Below, piece by piece: positions 32,887 through 42,710 of a DNA stretch of 51,283 bases. A program made the translations under genes and the position numbers. Source of the stretch: Syntrophobacteraceae bacterium (GTDB lineage Bacteria > Desulfobacterota > Syntrophobacteria > Syntrophobacterales > Syntrophobacteraceae); the NCBI GenBank assembly GCA_031292195.1, contig JARLHP010000085.1:1-51283 (forward strand), read 5' to 3'. The notes under the pieces are model-generated. The model made no database searches, was not told the origin of the DNA, and worked only from the letters and a program-made list of their open reading frames with translations. The number at the start of each line of letters is the position of its first letter. Within the stretch, counting starts at the first letter, position 1.

Positions 32887-35808
32887 TTAGAGCAGCCTGA
32901 AAGTCTTAAGCCACCCCGGGCGCTCCGCAAGGGCCGCTTCGATGGCCGTCTGCGAACCCAGCACCTTCACGATCCCCTCCTTGTTCACCTTGTCGAGCAC
33001 TTCGGCAAACGCCCTGAAATCCTTTGCGGTGGTGGACAGAACCTCGTCGCGCATCTTCTGGCGCATTTCATCGGTTTCGCCGGTAAAACCGCGCAACAGC
33101 GATACGTAGCCCTTCATGTCCGGGAGCATGTAGGAATCGATCTCCCCGATGGCGCCCACTATGGCCTTCCCCACCTCATCCTCGGAGATATCGGCCTCGC
33201 GCAGAAACTGGGCCGCTCCGTCGAAATATTCAAGGGTTTTCATTAAGTTGGGGTCGCGATAGGAAATGAAGGTGAAGGCCCCCGATATGCGGTCGAAAAG
33301 GCAAAACCCGCCGTAGGCCCCTCCCTGGACGCGCACCTTTTCCCAGAGCCAGGTGCTGCGCAGATACCCGGAAATCACCTTGCTCGACCCATGCGACTCA
33401 TAGCCGGCGCGGTACAGGTTGGCGCCTTTTCCCACGTAGTTTACCTGCGAAGGGACGATTATGCCTTCGAACTCGGGGAAAAGCGTGGGGCGCCATTGCG
33501 GCAGGGCTGTCGCCCGGTCCGGAAGCGAGTCGAGCACGCCGCGCAAGGGGGGCTCGATCGCCGCCAGATCCTTTCTGTCCGCGGTGAGATTGAACACGGC
33601 CGCCGAACGGTTGGCAAGCAACCCGCGGACCTTGTCCAGGTCGGCCAGCACTCCTTCCCAGTCTTCATCGATTCTTTCGGCGAGCTTTCCAATGAAGTGG
33701 AAATAGCTAATCCCATCGGTCAACTCTTTTACCCAGTCCGCCAGGCTGAAGTGGGCGCGGATACGCTGGTTGACCACCTGGTGTCCGCTCGGAACAAATT
33801 TTCTCTCCTGCCTCGCCCTTTCTTCCAGCACGATCTGCCGGAATCTCTCCCGGTTGTCCAGCTTCACCGCCCCCAGCACTTCCGCCAGGATGTCGGCCAA
33901 CTCGGTGGTCTGGGAACTCATGCATTTGCCCCTCAGGAAGAGCCACGTGGCAGGCGCACTCTCGCCCATTACCGAGGAACTGAACAGCTCCGGGTGGATC
34001 CCGCCGGTCTTGCGGCTGATCTTTTGCGACAGTGACGCGAAGTCCTGAAATTTCGTCCCCATTTCCAGCAGGAGGCGCCCGAAGAGTGGCGCGTAAGGCA
34101 GGTACTCGGTGGACAGCACCCGCAGATTGAACCCGACGTCAAGATAGGTGATGGAGCTTGTAAAAAGATCGTGATAGAAGCCGCGCGCCCCGTCGAGCGG
34201 CCAGGCTTCGCTCGGGATCATCCTGCTTTGCCTGTCCAGATCGGACACCTTGAGCACCGGGATCGTGGCCAGACCTTCCACAGAATCCGGCGCCGATTGA
34301 AGTTCTTCCAGGATTTTGGCGTTTTCGATCACACCGCGGACTTCTTCGGCTGAAAGCGAACTCTTGATCGCCGCCAGCCTCTTGGTTTCCTCTTCATTTT
34401 CCCTCTCGGCCAAACCGGGCTCGGGCTTGAGTAAAACTACGCTCCTGTGCGGATTTTCCAGCAAATGTGCGCGGATCAGTCCCTCCAGAAAACCCTTCGA
34501 TTTCAGATTTTCCTTTACCCGGCAAAGCGGCGCCTCGAAAGCCGGCAGGGCAAGGGGATCGGAATCGTGGAGCCAGCTCGAAAGGGAGCGAAGCATCACG
34601 GCCAGCCCCTGAGGGAAGCTGCCGTAGTTGTTCTCCCGAAGCCGAAACTCGATGGTGTTTACCGCCGCTTCGACCGCCGCCGGATCGACGCCGTCGCGCG
34701 CCAGGGCCGAAAGGGTCTCGAAAATAAGGCTTTCGACCTTGCCTGCGTTTTCGACCAGGATGCCTTTTAGGCCGGTCGAAAAGTAGAGCTGGCGCAACTC
34801 CGTCTCCAGGCCCACTCCGGCCAGATCTTCACCCAGCCGGGATTCTATCAGCGCTCTTCTCAGTGGCGAGCCGGGCATCCCGATAAGAGCGTATTCCAGG
34901 ACTTGAAAGGCCAGATTGAGGTCCACCTCCGTTGACTCCGGAAGAAGCCAGTTGACGGTCATCATGCCTTTTTGACTGCCCGAGGCGGCCTCGTCGCCGC
35001 TAACCCCGAAGGAGCGCACCACCCTGCCCGGCATGGTCCCGGGCTTCTGCAAAAGCACCGTCGATTGGCTGCCTGCCCGAATGAAATCTTTGAGATACTC
35101 CTCCAGTATTTCCAGCCTGCGGTCCGGATCGTCGTTGCCGTAAAAATAAATCCTGCTGTTTGAAGGGTGATAGAAGCTGTCGTAGAAAGATTTGAACCGC
35201 TCGTAGGTAAGGGTTGGAATTACCTTCGGGTCGCCTCCCGAGTCCAGCCCGTAGGTGATGTCGGGAAAAAGAGACTGTTGCGAAAGCTCGAGCAGCAAGC
35301 TGTCCGGCGAGGAATAAACTCCCTTCATCTCGTTATAGACCACCCCCTTGATCCCCAGTGCGCCCTCGGGACCGCTCAACTCGTAGTGCCAGCCCTCCTG
35401 CTGCAAAACAAAGGGGGTAAGGCGCGGGTAGAAGACCGCGTCCAGGTAGACGTCCACCAGGTTGTAGAAATCCTGGACGTTCTGACTGGCCACCGGGTAG
35501 CACGTCTTGTCGGGGTAAGTGAAAGCGTTCAGGAAGGTCTTGAGGGAGCCTTTGACCAGTTGGACGAACGGCTCCTTCACCGGGTATTTCCTGGAACCGC
35601 ACAGGACCGAATGTTCCAGAATGTGGGCCACTCCGGTCGAATCCGACGGCGGCGTGCGAAAACAGACGCCGAATACCTTGTTTTCGTCCTCGTTTATGAT
35701 GGACAGAACTTCGGCGCCGGTCGAAACGTGCCGATAAAACCGGACCATGCTTTTAATTTCACGGATTTCCCGCTCAAAAACCAGTTCGAATTTTTCTTTT
35801 GCCGACAT
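32887..35808 (-). CDS. M16C family zinc metallopeptidase (PreP-like)
   Basis: This 973-residue insulinase-superfamily peptidase has the inverted zinc motif HILEH near residue 63 and the following CGSRKYP and FLNAFTYPDKT segments typical of presequence-protease-like M16C enzymes. Two homologous halves enclose a chamber that degrades oligopeptides. No signal peptide is present, so it is cytoplasmic. AGGAGG precedes the ATG at 35808; an ATG at 35841 in the same frame lacks one. It is divergent from the MBL-fold gene. Confidence 0.93.
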   Translation of the reverse strand: MSAKEKFELVFEREIREIKSMVRFYRHVSTGAEVLSIINEDENKVFGVCFRTPPSDSTGVAHILEHSVLCGSRKYPVKEPFVQLVKGSLKTFLNAFTYPDKTCYPVASQNVQDFYNLVDVYLDAVFYPRLTPFVLQQEGWHYELSGPEGALGIKGVVYNEMKGVYSSPDSLLLELSQQSLFPDITYGLDSGGDPKVIPTLTYERFKSFYDSFYHPSNSRIYFYGNDDPDRRLEILEEYLKDFIRAGSQSTVLLQKPGTMPGRVVRSFGVSGDEAASGSQKGMMTVNWLLPESTEVDLNLAFQVLEYALIGMPGSPLRRALIESRLGEDLAGVGLETELRQLYFSTGLKGILVENAGKVESLIFETLSALARDGVDPAAVEAAVNTIEFRLRENNYGSFPQGLAVMLRSLSSWLHDSDPLALPAFEAPLCRVKENLKSKGFLEGLIRAHLLENPHRSVVLLKPEPGLAERENEEETKRLAAIKSSLSAEEVRGVIENAKILEELQSAPDSVEGLATIPVLKVSDLDRQSRMIPSEAWPLDGARGFYHDLFTSSITYLDVGFNLRVLSTEYLPYAPLFGRLLLEMGTKFQDFASLSQKISRKTGGIHPELFSSSVMGESAPATWLFLRGKCMSSQTTELADILAEVLGAVKLDNRERFRQIVLEERARQERKFVPSGHQVVNQRIRAHFSLADWVKELTDGISYFHFIGKLAERIDEDWEGVLADLDKVRGLLANRSAAVFNLTADRKDLAAIEPPLRGVLDSLPDRATALPQWRPTLFPEFEGIIVPSQVNYVGKGANLYRAGYESHGSSKVISGYLRSTWLWEKVRVQGGAYGGFCLFDRISGAFTFISYRDPNLMKTLEYFDGAAQFLREADISEDEVGKAIVGAIGEIDSYMLPDMKGYVSLLRGFTGETDEMRQKMRDEVLSTTAKDFRAFAEVLDKVNKEGIVKVLGSQTAIEAALAERPGWLKTFRLL

Positions 35809-35883
35809 GAGTTTCCTCCTTAGTGCAATAAAGTAAAGCATGATGTATTTTAATACAAATGAGTTTCGAAGGACTTTTCGCTA

Positions 35884-36648
35884 ATGAGAATCAAATTCCT
35901 GGGGGTAGGCGAAGCATTCGACGAAGACCTCCCCAATACCGCCATCCAGGTGCTTGTTGAACAAGCCGGGGTGGAACATTGTATCCTTTTAGACTGCGGC
36001 CCCACCGTCCCTACGCAATTTTGGAAAAACTGTCCGGATGCGGACCGCCTCGACGCGATCTGGATATCCCATTTTCACGGCGACCATTTCTTCGGTCTTC
36101 CGGCCCTGCTAGCCAAGTTTCGGCAAATGAACCGCACAAAGCCGCTACTCATCGTCAGCCAGCAGGGCGCGGCCCAAATAGTGACACAAACCATCGGGCT
36201 GGCCTACCCTTCTGTCTTGAGCAAACTCGGCTACGACCTTAATTTTGTGGCGGTCGAACCCGGGGAGATGGTAAAAGCGTCTGGCCTCACCTGGCGAAGC
36301 GCCCTGAACGGACACTCCCGACGCGACCTGGCCGTTCGGATCGAAGCAGGCGGCAAAGCGCTCTTCTACTCCGGAGACGGCGCCCCCACCGCTGAAACCC
36401 TTGCGCTGGCGCACGGGGCGCAACTGGCCATTCACGAGGCCTTTCGCCTCGACACGCAAGTCCCCGGCCATGCAACGGTTTGGGGCTGCATAGAGTTCGC
36501 CCGAAGGGCTAACGTGGGCCGTCTGGCCCTGGTCCACGTCGAGAGTAGCGACAGAAGGCTCAGGCGCGCCGAAATCCTGCGCGCGCTCGCAACCCTGCCG
36601 GACAGGGAAGCATTTATGCCCGAACCAGGCGATCAGACCTCGATCTGA
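35884..36648 (+). CDS. MBL-fold metallohydrolase (RNase Z-like)
   Basis: This 254-residue metallo-beta-lactamase-fold enzyme has the metal-binding motif HFHGDH near residue 64. LNGHS, a YSGDGAP turn and IHEAF supply further candidate ligands. The overall layout resembles ribonuclease Z and related phosphodiesterases but lacks the long exosite arm of tRNase Z, so the substrate is uncertain. GAAGGA lies upstream of the ATG. The gene is 75 bp from the divergent M16C gene. Confidence 0.85.
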   Translation: MRIKFLGVGEAFDEDLPNTAIQVLVEQAGVEHCILLDCGPTVPTQFWKNCPDADRLDAIWISHFHGDHFFGLPALLAKFRQMNRTKPLLIVSQQGAAQIVTQTIGLAYPSVLSKLGYDLNFVAVEPGEMVKASGLTWRSALNGHSRRDLAVRIEAGGKALFYSGDGAPTAETLALAHGAQLAIHEAFRLDTQVPGHATVWGCIEFARRANVGRLALVHVESSDRRLRRAEILRALATLPDREAFMPEPGDQTSI

Positions 36649-37091
36649 ACGCTATCTCTTTTTTGCGCAAATGATCACTTTCTCTTGACAATAAGGCACT
36701 CTTCAATTAGGTTTTACGCCCGCATGGCAGGTCATTCTAGTTCGTGGTCCTTTTGTAAATAGGCAATATTAAACAAGGTTTTGGATAGATAGGAATACAT
36801 GAAGATTGAGCCCGAATCCGTCTCATCTCCGCATCCACCAGACTAATCGGTTTAGATCCAGTCCGATCTACAGCAGCCTGCCGGAACGAGACGGAGAGAC
36901 CGCGCGTGAAACAACAGTTTTTGTCGATTCCAATTTAAGCCTGTTACGGACCAAGTTCGGCGGTCCGTAGAGATAATCTTTGCTGGAAGGAGGACCTGGA
37001 AAAATCTGGTTGTAGTTCGAGGGGCGCTCCGCCTCTCAAGGTGTCACCATTTCACGTTCTATTAAATCAAAACTTCATCAAGGAGGTCTAA
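36649..37091 (+). other. 443-bp leader region of hppA
   Basis: No gene is supported. A perfect TTGACA occurs at 36685-36690, but the hexamer 17 bases on (TAGGTT) is poor. A 7-bp perfect hairpin ACGGACC/GGTCCGT lies at 36946-36968, about 120 bases before hppA. AAGGAGG occurs both near 36990, without a usable start, and directly before the hppA ATG. A long structured 5' leader is possible, but no known riboswitch class was recognised. Confidence 0.5.
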
Positions 37092-39140
37092 ATGAAAGCT
37101 AGTATGATCGCCACGTTTGCCCTCGCATGTGGTGCCCTCGGCGTGGTTTACGCCCTGGTGACCGCGGCGTGGGTATCCAAACAAAGCGCCGGTTCCGAAA
37201 AAATGCAGGCCATCTCGGAGGCCATCCGCGAAGGCTCGGCAGCATTTCTCAGCAGAGAATACAAAACCGTTGCGGTCGTCGGCGTTATCGTCGCGGGACT
37301 TCTTACCTACCTCGGGATCTGGACCGCAGTCGGCTTCGTTATCGGTGCGTGCGGTTCGGCGTTTGCCGGCTACATCGGCATGACGGTATCCGTTAAGGCA
37401 AACGTACGTACGACCGAAGCCGCCAAGCTCGGTCTGCAGAATGCCCTCTCGGTGGCCTTCAAGGGCGGTTCGGTGACCGGTATCATGGTCGTTGGCCTCG
37501 GCCTTCTGGGCATTACCGGCTACTACGAGTTCGTCAAGTCGGTGGCCCCCGCAGAGCAGGTTTTCCACGCCCTCATCGGCCTTGGTTTCGGTTGCTCGCT
37601 CGTGAGCGTTTTCGCTCGTATCGCCGGTGGTATCTACACCAAGGCTGCTGACGTCGGCGCCGACCTGGTCGGTAAAGTCGAAGCCGGCATCCCGGAAGAC
37701 GATCCGAGAAACGCCGCCGTTATCGCCGACAACGTCGGTGACAACGTTGGTGACTGCGCCGGTATGGCTGCCGACCTCTACGAGACCTACACCGTTACGC
37801 TGGTGGCCGCAATGCTTCTGGCCAAGACGGTTTTTGGCGCCGACAGCGCCTGGGTTGAGTTCCCGCTCCTGATCGGCGGCATCTCCATCATCGCCTCGAT
37901 CATCGGCACCTACTTCGTGCGCCTTGGCAAGAACGAATACATCATGGGCGCTCTCTACAAAGGCTTGGCAGTCTCCGGCATTCTGGCCGCGGGCGCCTTC
38001 TATGTTGCCTCGAAGTGGTTCCTGGCCCTGCCCGGTCTGAAGACCGAAGGATTCACCGCCATGAGCGTTTTCACAACGGCAGTCATCGGTCTGGTTCTGA
38101 CCGGCGCTATCGTTATGATCACCGAGTACTTCACTTCCAAGAGCTTCAATCCGGTTAAGCACATTGCCGCAGCCAGCGTCACCGGCCACGGCACCAACGT
38201 TATTGCCGGTCTGGCCGTCAGCATGAAGTCAACCGCGGCCCCGGCCCTGGTAATCTGCGGCGCTATCGTCTGGGCTTATCAGCTGGGCGGCGGCTTTGCC
38301 GGTAATACCGGCGCCGGTCTTTTCGCAATCGCTCTTTCCGCGGTCGCCATGCTGTCGATGACCGGTATCGTTGTCGCCATCGACTCTTACGGCCCGATTA
38401 CCGACAACGCGGGCGGCATCGCCGAAATGGCCGAGCTTCCCGAAAGTGTCCGGGCGATCACCGATCCCCTGGATGCTGTTGGCAACACCACCAAGGCCGT
38501 TACCAAGGGTTACGCCATCGGCTCGGCAGCTCTTGCCGCCCTGGTGCTCTTTGCGGAATACTCCCGCTCAGTTCCGGGCATGACGTTCGACCTGTCCAGC
38601 CCGAAGGTCATCGTAGGTCTTTTCATCGGCGGTCTTCTGCCCTACTTCTTCGGTTCGCTCCTGATGGAAGCCGTTGGTAAGGCGGCGGGCGGCGTTGTCG
38701 AAGAAGTTCGCCGTCAGTTCCGCGAACTGCCCGGCATCATGGAAGGCACCACCAAGCCCGAATACGGCAAATGCGTTGACATCGTGACCAAGAGCGCCAT
38801 CAAGGAAATGATGCTTCCTGCTCTTATTCCGGTTGCCGCTCCTATCGTGGTCGGTTTCCTGATTGGTAAGGAGGCCCTCGGCGGCTTGCTGATCGGCGCT
38901 ATCGTCACGGGTCTTTTCCAGGCCATCGCCATGACAAGCGGCGGCGGCGCCTGGGACAATGCCAAGAAGTTCATCGAAGACGGCATGTACGGCGGCAAGG
39001 GTTCGGACGCCCACAAGGCAGCAGTCACCGGCGATACCGTAGGCGACCCCTACAAGGATACCGCTGGCCCGGCAATCAACCCGATGATCAAGGTCATCAA
39101 CATTGTCGCGCTGCTTATCGTGCCCCTGTTGACCAAGTAA
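37092..39140 (+). CDS. hppA: Membrane-bound proton-translocating pyrophosphatase, K+-independent type
   Basis: This 682-residue integral membrane enzyme with about 16 helices hydrolyses PPi and pumps H+ across the inner membrane. The catalytic loop DVGADLVGK, the [20 protein letters not shown] region and the C-terminal [15 protein letters not shown] signature are all present. GNTTKA places a lysine (Lys468) where K+-dependent enzymes have alanine, indicating the K+-independent class. AAGGAGG precedes the ATG. The gene uses more GGT, GTT and CGT codons than its neighbours, consistent with high expression. It is monocistronic with a strong terminator. Confidence 0.97.
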   Translation: MKASMIATFALACGALGVVYALVTAAWVSKQSAGSEKMQAISEAIREGSAAFLSREYKTVAVVGVIVAGLLTYLGIWTAVGFVIGACGSAFAGYIGMTVSVKANVRTTEAAKLGLQNALSVAFKGGSVTGIMVVGLGLLGITGYYEFVKSVAPAEQVFHALIGLGFGCSLVSVFARIAGGIYTKAADVGADLVGKVEAGIPEDDPRNAAVIADNVGDNVGDCAGMAADLYETYTVTLVAAMLLAKTVFGADSAWVEFPLLIGGISIIASIIGTYFVRLGKNEYIMGALYKGLAVSGILAAGAFYVASKWFLALPGLKTEGFTAMSVFTTAVIGLVLTGAIVMITEYFTSKSFNPVKHIAAASVTGHGTNVIAGLAVSMKSTAAPALVICGAIVWAYQLGGGFAGNTGAGLFAIALSAVAMLSMTGIVVAIDSYGPITDNAGGIAEMAELPESVRAITDPLDAVGNTTKAVTKGYAIGSAALAALVLFAEYSRSVPGMTFDLSSPKVIVGLFIGGLLPYFFGSLLMEAVGKAAGGVVEEVRRQFRELPGIMEGTTKPEYGKCVDIVTKSAIKEMMLPALIPVAAPIVVGFLIGKEALGGLLIGAIVTGLFQAIAMTSGGGAWDNAKKFIEDGMYGGKGSDAHKAAVTGDTVGDPYKDTAGPAINPMIKVINIVALLIVPLLTK

Positions 39141-39179
39141 GAATGTACGGCGGGTTCTATTCCGCTTGAGCAAGAAGAA

Positions 39180-39212
39180 ACCGGCGGTCCTTCTGGGACT
39201 GCCGGTTTTTTT
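39180..39212 (+). terminator. Intrinsic terminator of hppA
   Basis: ACCGGCGGTCC pairs with GGGACTGCCGGT (one unpaired base) around TTCT, followed by seven T residues. Confidence 0.92.
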
Positions 39213-39268
39213 ATGAGCAAAAAGGGTTTGTGGCACAGAGGGGAGAAATGGTCGGTAACCGGCCCCCC

Positions 39269-39301
39269 AAAAAAGCCGGCGGTCCCTGAAAGACCGCCGG
39301 C
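39269..39301 (-). terminator. Intrinsic terminator of the meaB operon
   Basis: On the minus strand GCCGGCGGTC pairs with GACCGCCGGC around a 7-base loop and is followed by six T residues. It faces the hppA terminator, separating the two convergent units. Confidence 0.92.
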
Positions 39302-39332
39302 TTAATCAAAAGGGTTGTTCCTTGCTCCTAAA

Positions 39333-40286
39333 CTACCTCAAGCCATCCACAATTTGCTGGACGACCGTGTAGGGGTCCGATTCCCTGGCGACGATTCTTC
39401 TCACTATCTCATCGATCGAGTCTCCGCTCTTTTCGATCCGTGCCAGGATTGCCCTGAACGCCTCGTCCCGCAGCGCCCCCAAGAGCTGGAGCCTGATGCG
39501 CTTCTGGCTTGCCTCACGCCATTTTTCGGAACCGGCGGCCTGCAGGTAGGCCTTGTGGCTTTCGATCGTCTCGCAGAGCTTGTCGATGCCCCGGCCCTTT
39601 ACGGCCTCGGTTTCAACGATCTGCGGCTCCCAATTCTCGTCGTTTCGCCTTCGCGCCCCAATTTCCACCAGGTTCATCAGTTCGCGAACGGTCTTCCGCG
39701 AACCTTCCCGGTCAGCCTTGTTCACCACGAAGATATTGCCGATCTCCATGACGCCCGCTTTGATGGCCTGTATGTCGTCGCCCATGCCGGGAACCATCAC
39801 CAGCACGGTGGTGTGGGCGCTGTTGGCGATTTCCACTTCGTCCTGCCCCACCCCGACCGTTTCCACCAGGACCACGTCTTTGCCCGCGGCGTCCAGGACA
39901 TTGACCATGTCGTTTGTGGATTTGGACAGGCCACCGAATTGGCCCCGGGTGGCCAGACTGCGGATAAAAACACCCGGGTCGAGAAAATGCCGCTGCATAC
40001 GAATGCGGTCGCCCAGTATGGCGCCACCGGTAAACGGGCTGGTCGGATCGACCGCCAGGATACCGACAGTTTTGGACTCCTTGCGGTAAGCTGTGGCGAT
40101 TTGGTCCACCAGAGAACTCTTACCGACCCCCGGGGAACCGGTGAAGCCGATAACATGGGCTTTGCCCGTGTGCGGATGGAGTCTCTGCAGGACGCTTCTG
40201 GAGGAAGGGAGTTCATCGTCGATATCCCGCAGGACACGAGCGATGGTCCGGACATCGCCTGAGACTATCTGTTGGATGATATCCAT
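39333..40286 (-). CDS. meaB: MeaB-type G-protein chaperone of B12 mutases
   Basis: This 317-residue P-loop GTPase of the MeaB/ArgK family gates cofactor loading and protects adenosylcobalamin mutases. Walker A GSPGVGKSS, the DPTSPFTGGAILGDRIRM switch region, ETVGVGQDE and the NKAD base-recognition motif are intact. It is the last gene of a minus-strand group with the mutase large and B12-binding subunits, 98 bp after the latter. This supports a role as the dedicated chaperone rather than the old lysine/arginine/ornithine transport-kinase annotation. AGGA precedes the ATG. Confidence 0.95.
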   Translation of the reverse strand: MDIIQQIVSGDVRTIARVLRDIDDELPSSRSVLQRLHPHTGKAHVIGFTGSPGVGKSSLVDQIATAYRKESKTVGILAVDPTSPFTGGAILGDRIRMQRHFLDPGVFIRSLATRGQFGGLSKSTNDMVNVLDAAGKDVVLVETVGVGQDEVEIANSAHTTVLVMVPGMGDDIQAIKAGVMEIGNIFVVNKADREGSRKTVRELMNLVEIGARRRNDENWEPQIVETEAVKGRGIDKLCETIESHKAYLQAAGSEKWREASQKRIRLQLLGALRDEAFRAILARIEKSGDSIDEIVRRIVARESDPYTVVQQIVDGLR

Positions 40287-40384
40287 GAATCAGTTCCTTT
40301 GTCGGAGCCAAAAAATGGTCTCCGCCACGCCTTGAAAAATGACCGGGAAAGTCGTCCCGAAACCCTGGCCCACCTGGAACCGCC

Positions 40385-40801
40385 CTATTCGGCCTCCCTG
40401 CGCGGAATGATGTTAGTACCCACCCAATCTATGATGTCGCTAAGTTTTGCCCCCGGCTCGAATAACTCCTTTATGCCGGCCGCCTTTAGCGTCGGAATGT
40501 CCTCCAGAGGGAATATGCCGCCTCCGATTACTGAGATATCCTGGGCGTTGTTTTCTTTCAAAAGCTCCATGATCCGGGGGAAAGAGTATCTGTGCGCCCC
40601 CGAAAGTATGCTCAGCCCTATGAGATCGACGTCTTCCTGGATGGCCGTGCTCACAATCTGCTCCGGCGTTTGATGACATCCCGTGTAGATGACCTCGAAG
40701 CCCGCGTCACGAAAGGCGCGGGCCACTACCCGGGCGCCGCGGTCATGACCGTCCAGCCCCGGTTTGGCAACCAATATACGAAGCTTCCTCGCATTTGCCA
40801 T
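40385..40801 (-). CDS. Cobalamin-binding subunit of acyl-CoA mutase
   Basis: This 138-residue B12-binding domain has the DGHDRG motif whose His coordinates cobalt in the base-off/His-on mode. It also has the SILSGAH and GGGIFP segments that cradle the dimethylbenzimidazole tail. It matches the small subunit of split methylmalonyl-CoA-type mutases and pairs with the large subunit immediately upstream. A repeat hairpin lies between the two genes. AGGAGA precedes the ATG. Confidence 0.95.
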   Translation of the reverse strand: MANARKLRILVAKPGLDGHDRGARVVARAFRDAGFEVIYTGCHQTPEQIVSTAIQEDVDLIGLSILSGAHRYSFPRIMELLKENNAQDISVIGGGIFPLEDIPTLKAAGIKELFEPGAKLSDIIDWVGTNIIPRREAE

Positions 40802-40821
40802 GGAAACATTTCTCCTTTATA

Positions 40822-40879
40822 GGGAGCAGGAAGCGGGAAGAAAACCCTTTTCCCGGCTTCCCGCTTTCCGCTTCTGCTC
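40822..40879. repeat. GAGCAGG heptamer hairpin between mutase subunits
   Basis: Left units GAGCAGG and AAGCGGG (40824-40837) face right units CTTCCCG, CTTTCCG and a truncated copy (40857-40879). The array starts directly after the TAA stop of the large subunit and occupies nearly all of the 79-bp gap. Confidence 0.85.
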
Positions 40880-40880
40880 T

Positions 40881-42581
40881 TTAAAATGACCCGGGGTCCG
40901 TGTAGGTCCCGAAGACATCCCGGTAGAGATCGCAACATTCCTGCTCGGTAGCGCCCGCGCGCACCGCGTCGATTAGGGCCGGCATGACGTTGTTGTCCCA
41001 GCACGGGGGCCCTTCGCATCTGCGCCTCAGCTCATCCATCGCTTTCTGGAACGCAGCCTTGTCGCGGTTTTCCTTGAAGCGCTCGGTTCGCTCGATCTGA
41101 TTGCGCTCGATCTCGTCGTCTATTTTGAGGACAAATTCCAGGTCGGGACGGTCGGACAAATACTTGTTAACCCCGATGACCGTTTTCTCGCCGGACTCGA
41201 TCTGCTTTTGGAAATGAAAAGCCGCGTCGGCTATCTCCATCTGCGGATAGTCGCGCTCGATGGCGGCAACCATTCCGCCAAGTTCATCGAGCTTGCGGAT
41301 ATAGGCCAGGGCTTCCTCTTCCATCTTGTCGGTGAGAGCTTCGACGAAATAGGAGCCTCCCAGCGGGTCGATGACGTTGGTCACGCCGGTTTCCTCGGCG
41401 ATTACCTGCTGAGTTCGCAGTGCAATGAGCGCCGCCTGCTCGCTGGGAATCATGTAGACCTCATCGAGCGAATTGGTATGCAGCGACTGCGTGCCGCCAA
41501 GGACCGCCGCAAGACCTTCCATGGTGGTGCGGATCACGTTGTTGTAGGGCTCCTGGGCGGTGAGCGAACAACCGGCGGTCTGGGTGTGGAAACGCATGAG
41601 CATCGACCGGGGGTCCTTGGCGCCGAACCGCTCTTTCATCAGCCTTGCCCACAAGCGCCTGCTGGCGCGCATCTTGGCTATTTCTTCGAAGAAATCTATG
41701 TGGGAGTTCCAGAAAAAGGAGAGCCTGCAGGCAAAATCATCGACCTTGAGCCCTCTTTTGATCGCTTCCTCCACGTAGGTGATTCCGTCATAGATGGTGA
41801 AGGCAAGTTCCTGGACGGCGGTCGCACCGGCTTCCCGGATGTGGTAGCCGCTTATGCTGATGGTGTTCCAGCGGGGGACCTCCCTGGTTCCAAACTCCAC
41901 CGTGTCGGTGACCAGCCTCAAACTTGGCCCGGGGGGAAGCATGAGGGTTTTCTGCGCAATGAATTCCTTCAGGCAGTCGTTTTGAATCGTACCCCCCAGC
42001 TTCTTGCGCGAGAAGCCCTGTCTTTCGGCATTGGCGATATACATCGCCCACATGATTGAGGCGGGCGGGTTGATGGTCATCGAGGTGGTGACTTCCTCGA
42101 GGTTTATGTTGGCAAACAGCCTGCCCATGTCTTCCACCGTGTCGATGGCCACGCCGCACTTACCGCACTCGCCGCGGGCCAGCGGCGAGGACGTATCGTA
42201 GCCCATGAGTGTCGGGAAGTCGAAGGCGGTGCTAAGACCCGTTTCACCGTGATTGATCAAGTAGTGAAAACGCTGGTTGGTGTCGTCCGCGTTTCCCAGT
42301 CCCGCAAACATACGCATGGTCCAGTGGCGCGCCCGGTACATGGTGCTCTGCACGCCCCGGGTGTAGGGATACTTGCCCGGGAAACCCACTTCTTCGAAAA
42401 AATCCTTGTTTTGGATATCAAGCGGCGTATAAAGCGGCTTTATCTCCAGGTCGGAAACGGTGGAAAACCGATTAGTCCTCTCAGGGACTTTCTTCACGGC
42501 CTTCCGGTATTCCTCCAGCCACTCGGCGTGTTCCTTCTCGACACGGTCCAGCGCCGATTCGGAATGAACTTCTTTTCCCAT
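40881..42581 (-). CDS. Acyl-CoA mutase large subunit (methylmalonyl-CoA mutase-like)
   Basis: This 566-residue TIM-barrel catalytic subunit of a B12-dependent acyl-CoA mutase would probably interconvert succinyl-CoA and methylmalonyl-CoA for propionate metabolism. Typical blocks are TGLSTAFDFPTLMGYD, ISISGYHIREAGA, FHTQTAGCSLTAQEP and DPLGGSY. The pocket segment reads RGVQSTMYRARHWTMRMF, differing from RG(P/V)Y...RPWTIRQY of canonical enzymes. The PSLR arginine that would contact a carboxylate is retained. Substrate is therefore uncertain. GAGGAGG precedes the ATG at 42581. Confidence 0.9.
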   Translation of the reverse strand: MGKEVHSESALDRVEKEHAEWLEEYRKAVKKVPERTNRFSTVSDLEIKPLYTPLDIQNKDFFEEVGFPGKYPYTRGVQSTMYRARHWTMRMFAGLGNADDTNQRFHYLINHGETGLSTAFDFPTLMGYDTSSPLARGECGKCGVAIDTVEDMGRLFANINLEEVTTSMTINPPASIMWAMYIANAERQGFSRKKLGGTIQNDCLKEFIAQKTLMLPPGPSLRLVTDTVEFGTREVPRWNTISISGYHIREAGATAVQELAFTIYDGITYVEEAIKRGLKVDDFACRLSFFWNSHIDFFEEIAKMRASRRLWARLMKERFGAKDPRSMLMRFHTQTAGCSLTAQEPYNNVIRTTMEGLAAVLGGTQSLHTNSLDEVYMIPSEQAALIALRTQQVIAEETGVTNVIDPLGGSYFVEALTDKMEEEALAYIRKLDELGGMVAAIERDYPQMEIADAAFHFQKQIESGEKTVIGVNKYLSDRPDLEFVLKIDDEIERNQIERTERFKENRDKAAFQKAMDELRRRCEGPPCWDNNVMPALIDAVRAGATEQECCDLYRDVFGTYTDPGSF

Positions 42582-42704
42582 TTGCGATGCCTCCTCGAAG
42601 CCGGCCGCCAAGGCTGAATTCCTTCAACCCGGGGCCAATTTCCTTGAAGCCGCCCCATAGCGGCCTGTGTGGACTGTACTTCGCACTGAAAAATTTATAT
42701 TTCC

Positions 42705-42710
42705 ATTATA
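42705..42710 (-). promoter_or_regulatory. Candidate -10 box for the mutase operon
   Basis: TATAAT on the minus strand, 125 bases before the large-subunit ATG. No -35 match at normal spacing, so an activator-dependent promoter or chance are both possible. Confidence 0.3.

Noticed and set aside
36985-37080. Short leader frame after an AAGGAGG upstream of hppA
   Set aside because: No ATG, GTG or usable TTG at proper spacing; a CTG start would be required and the peptide has no recognisable feature.
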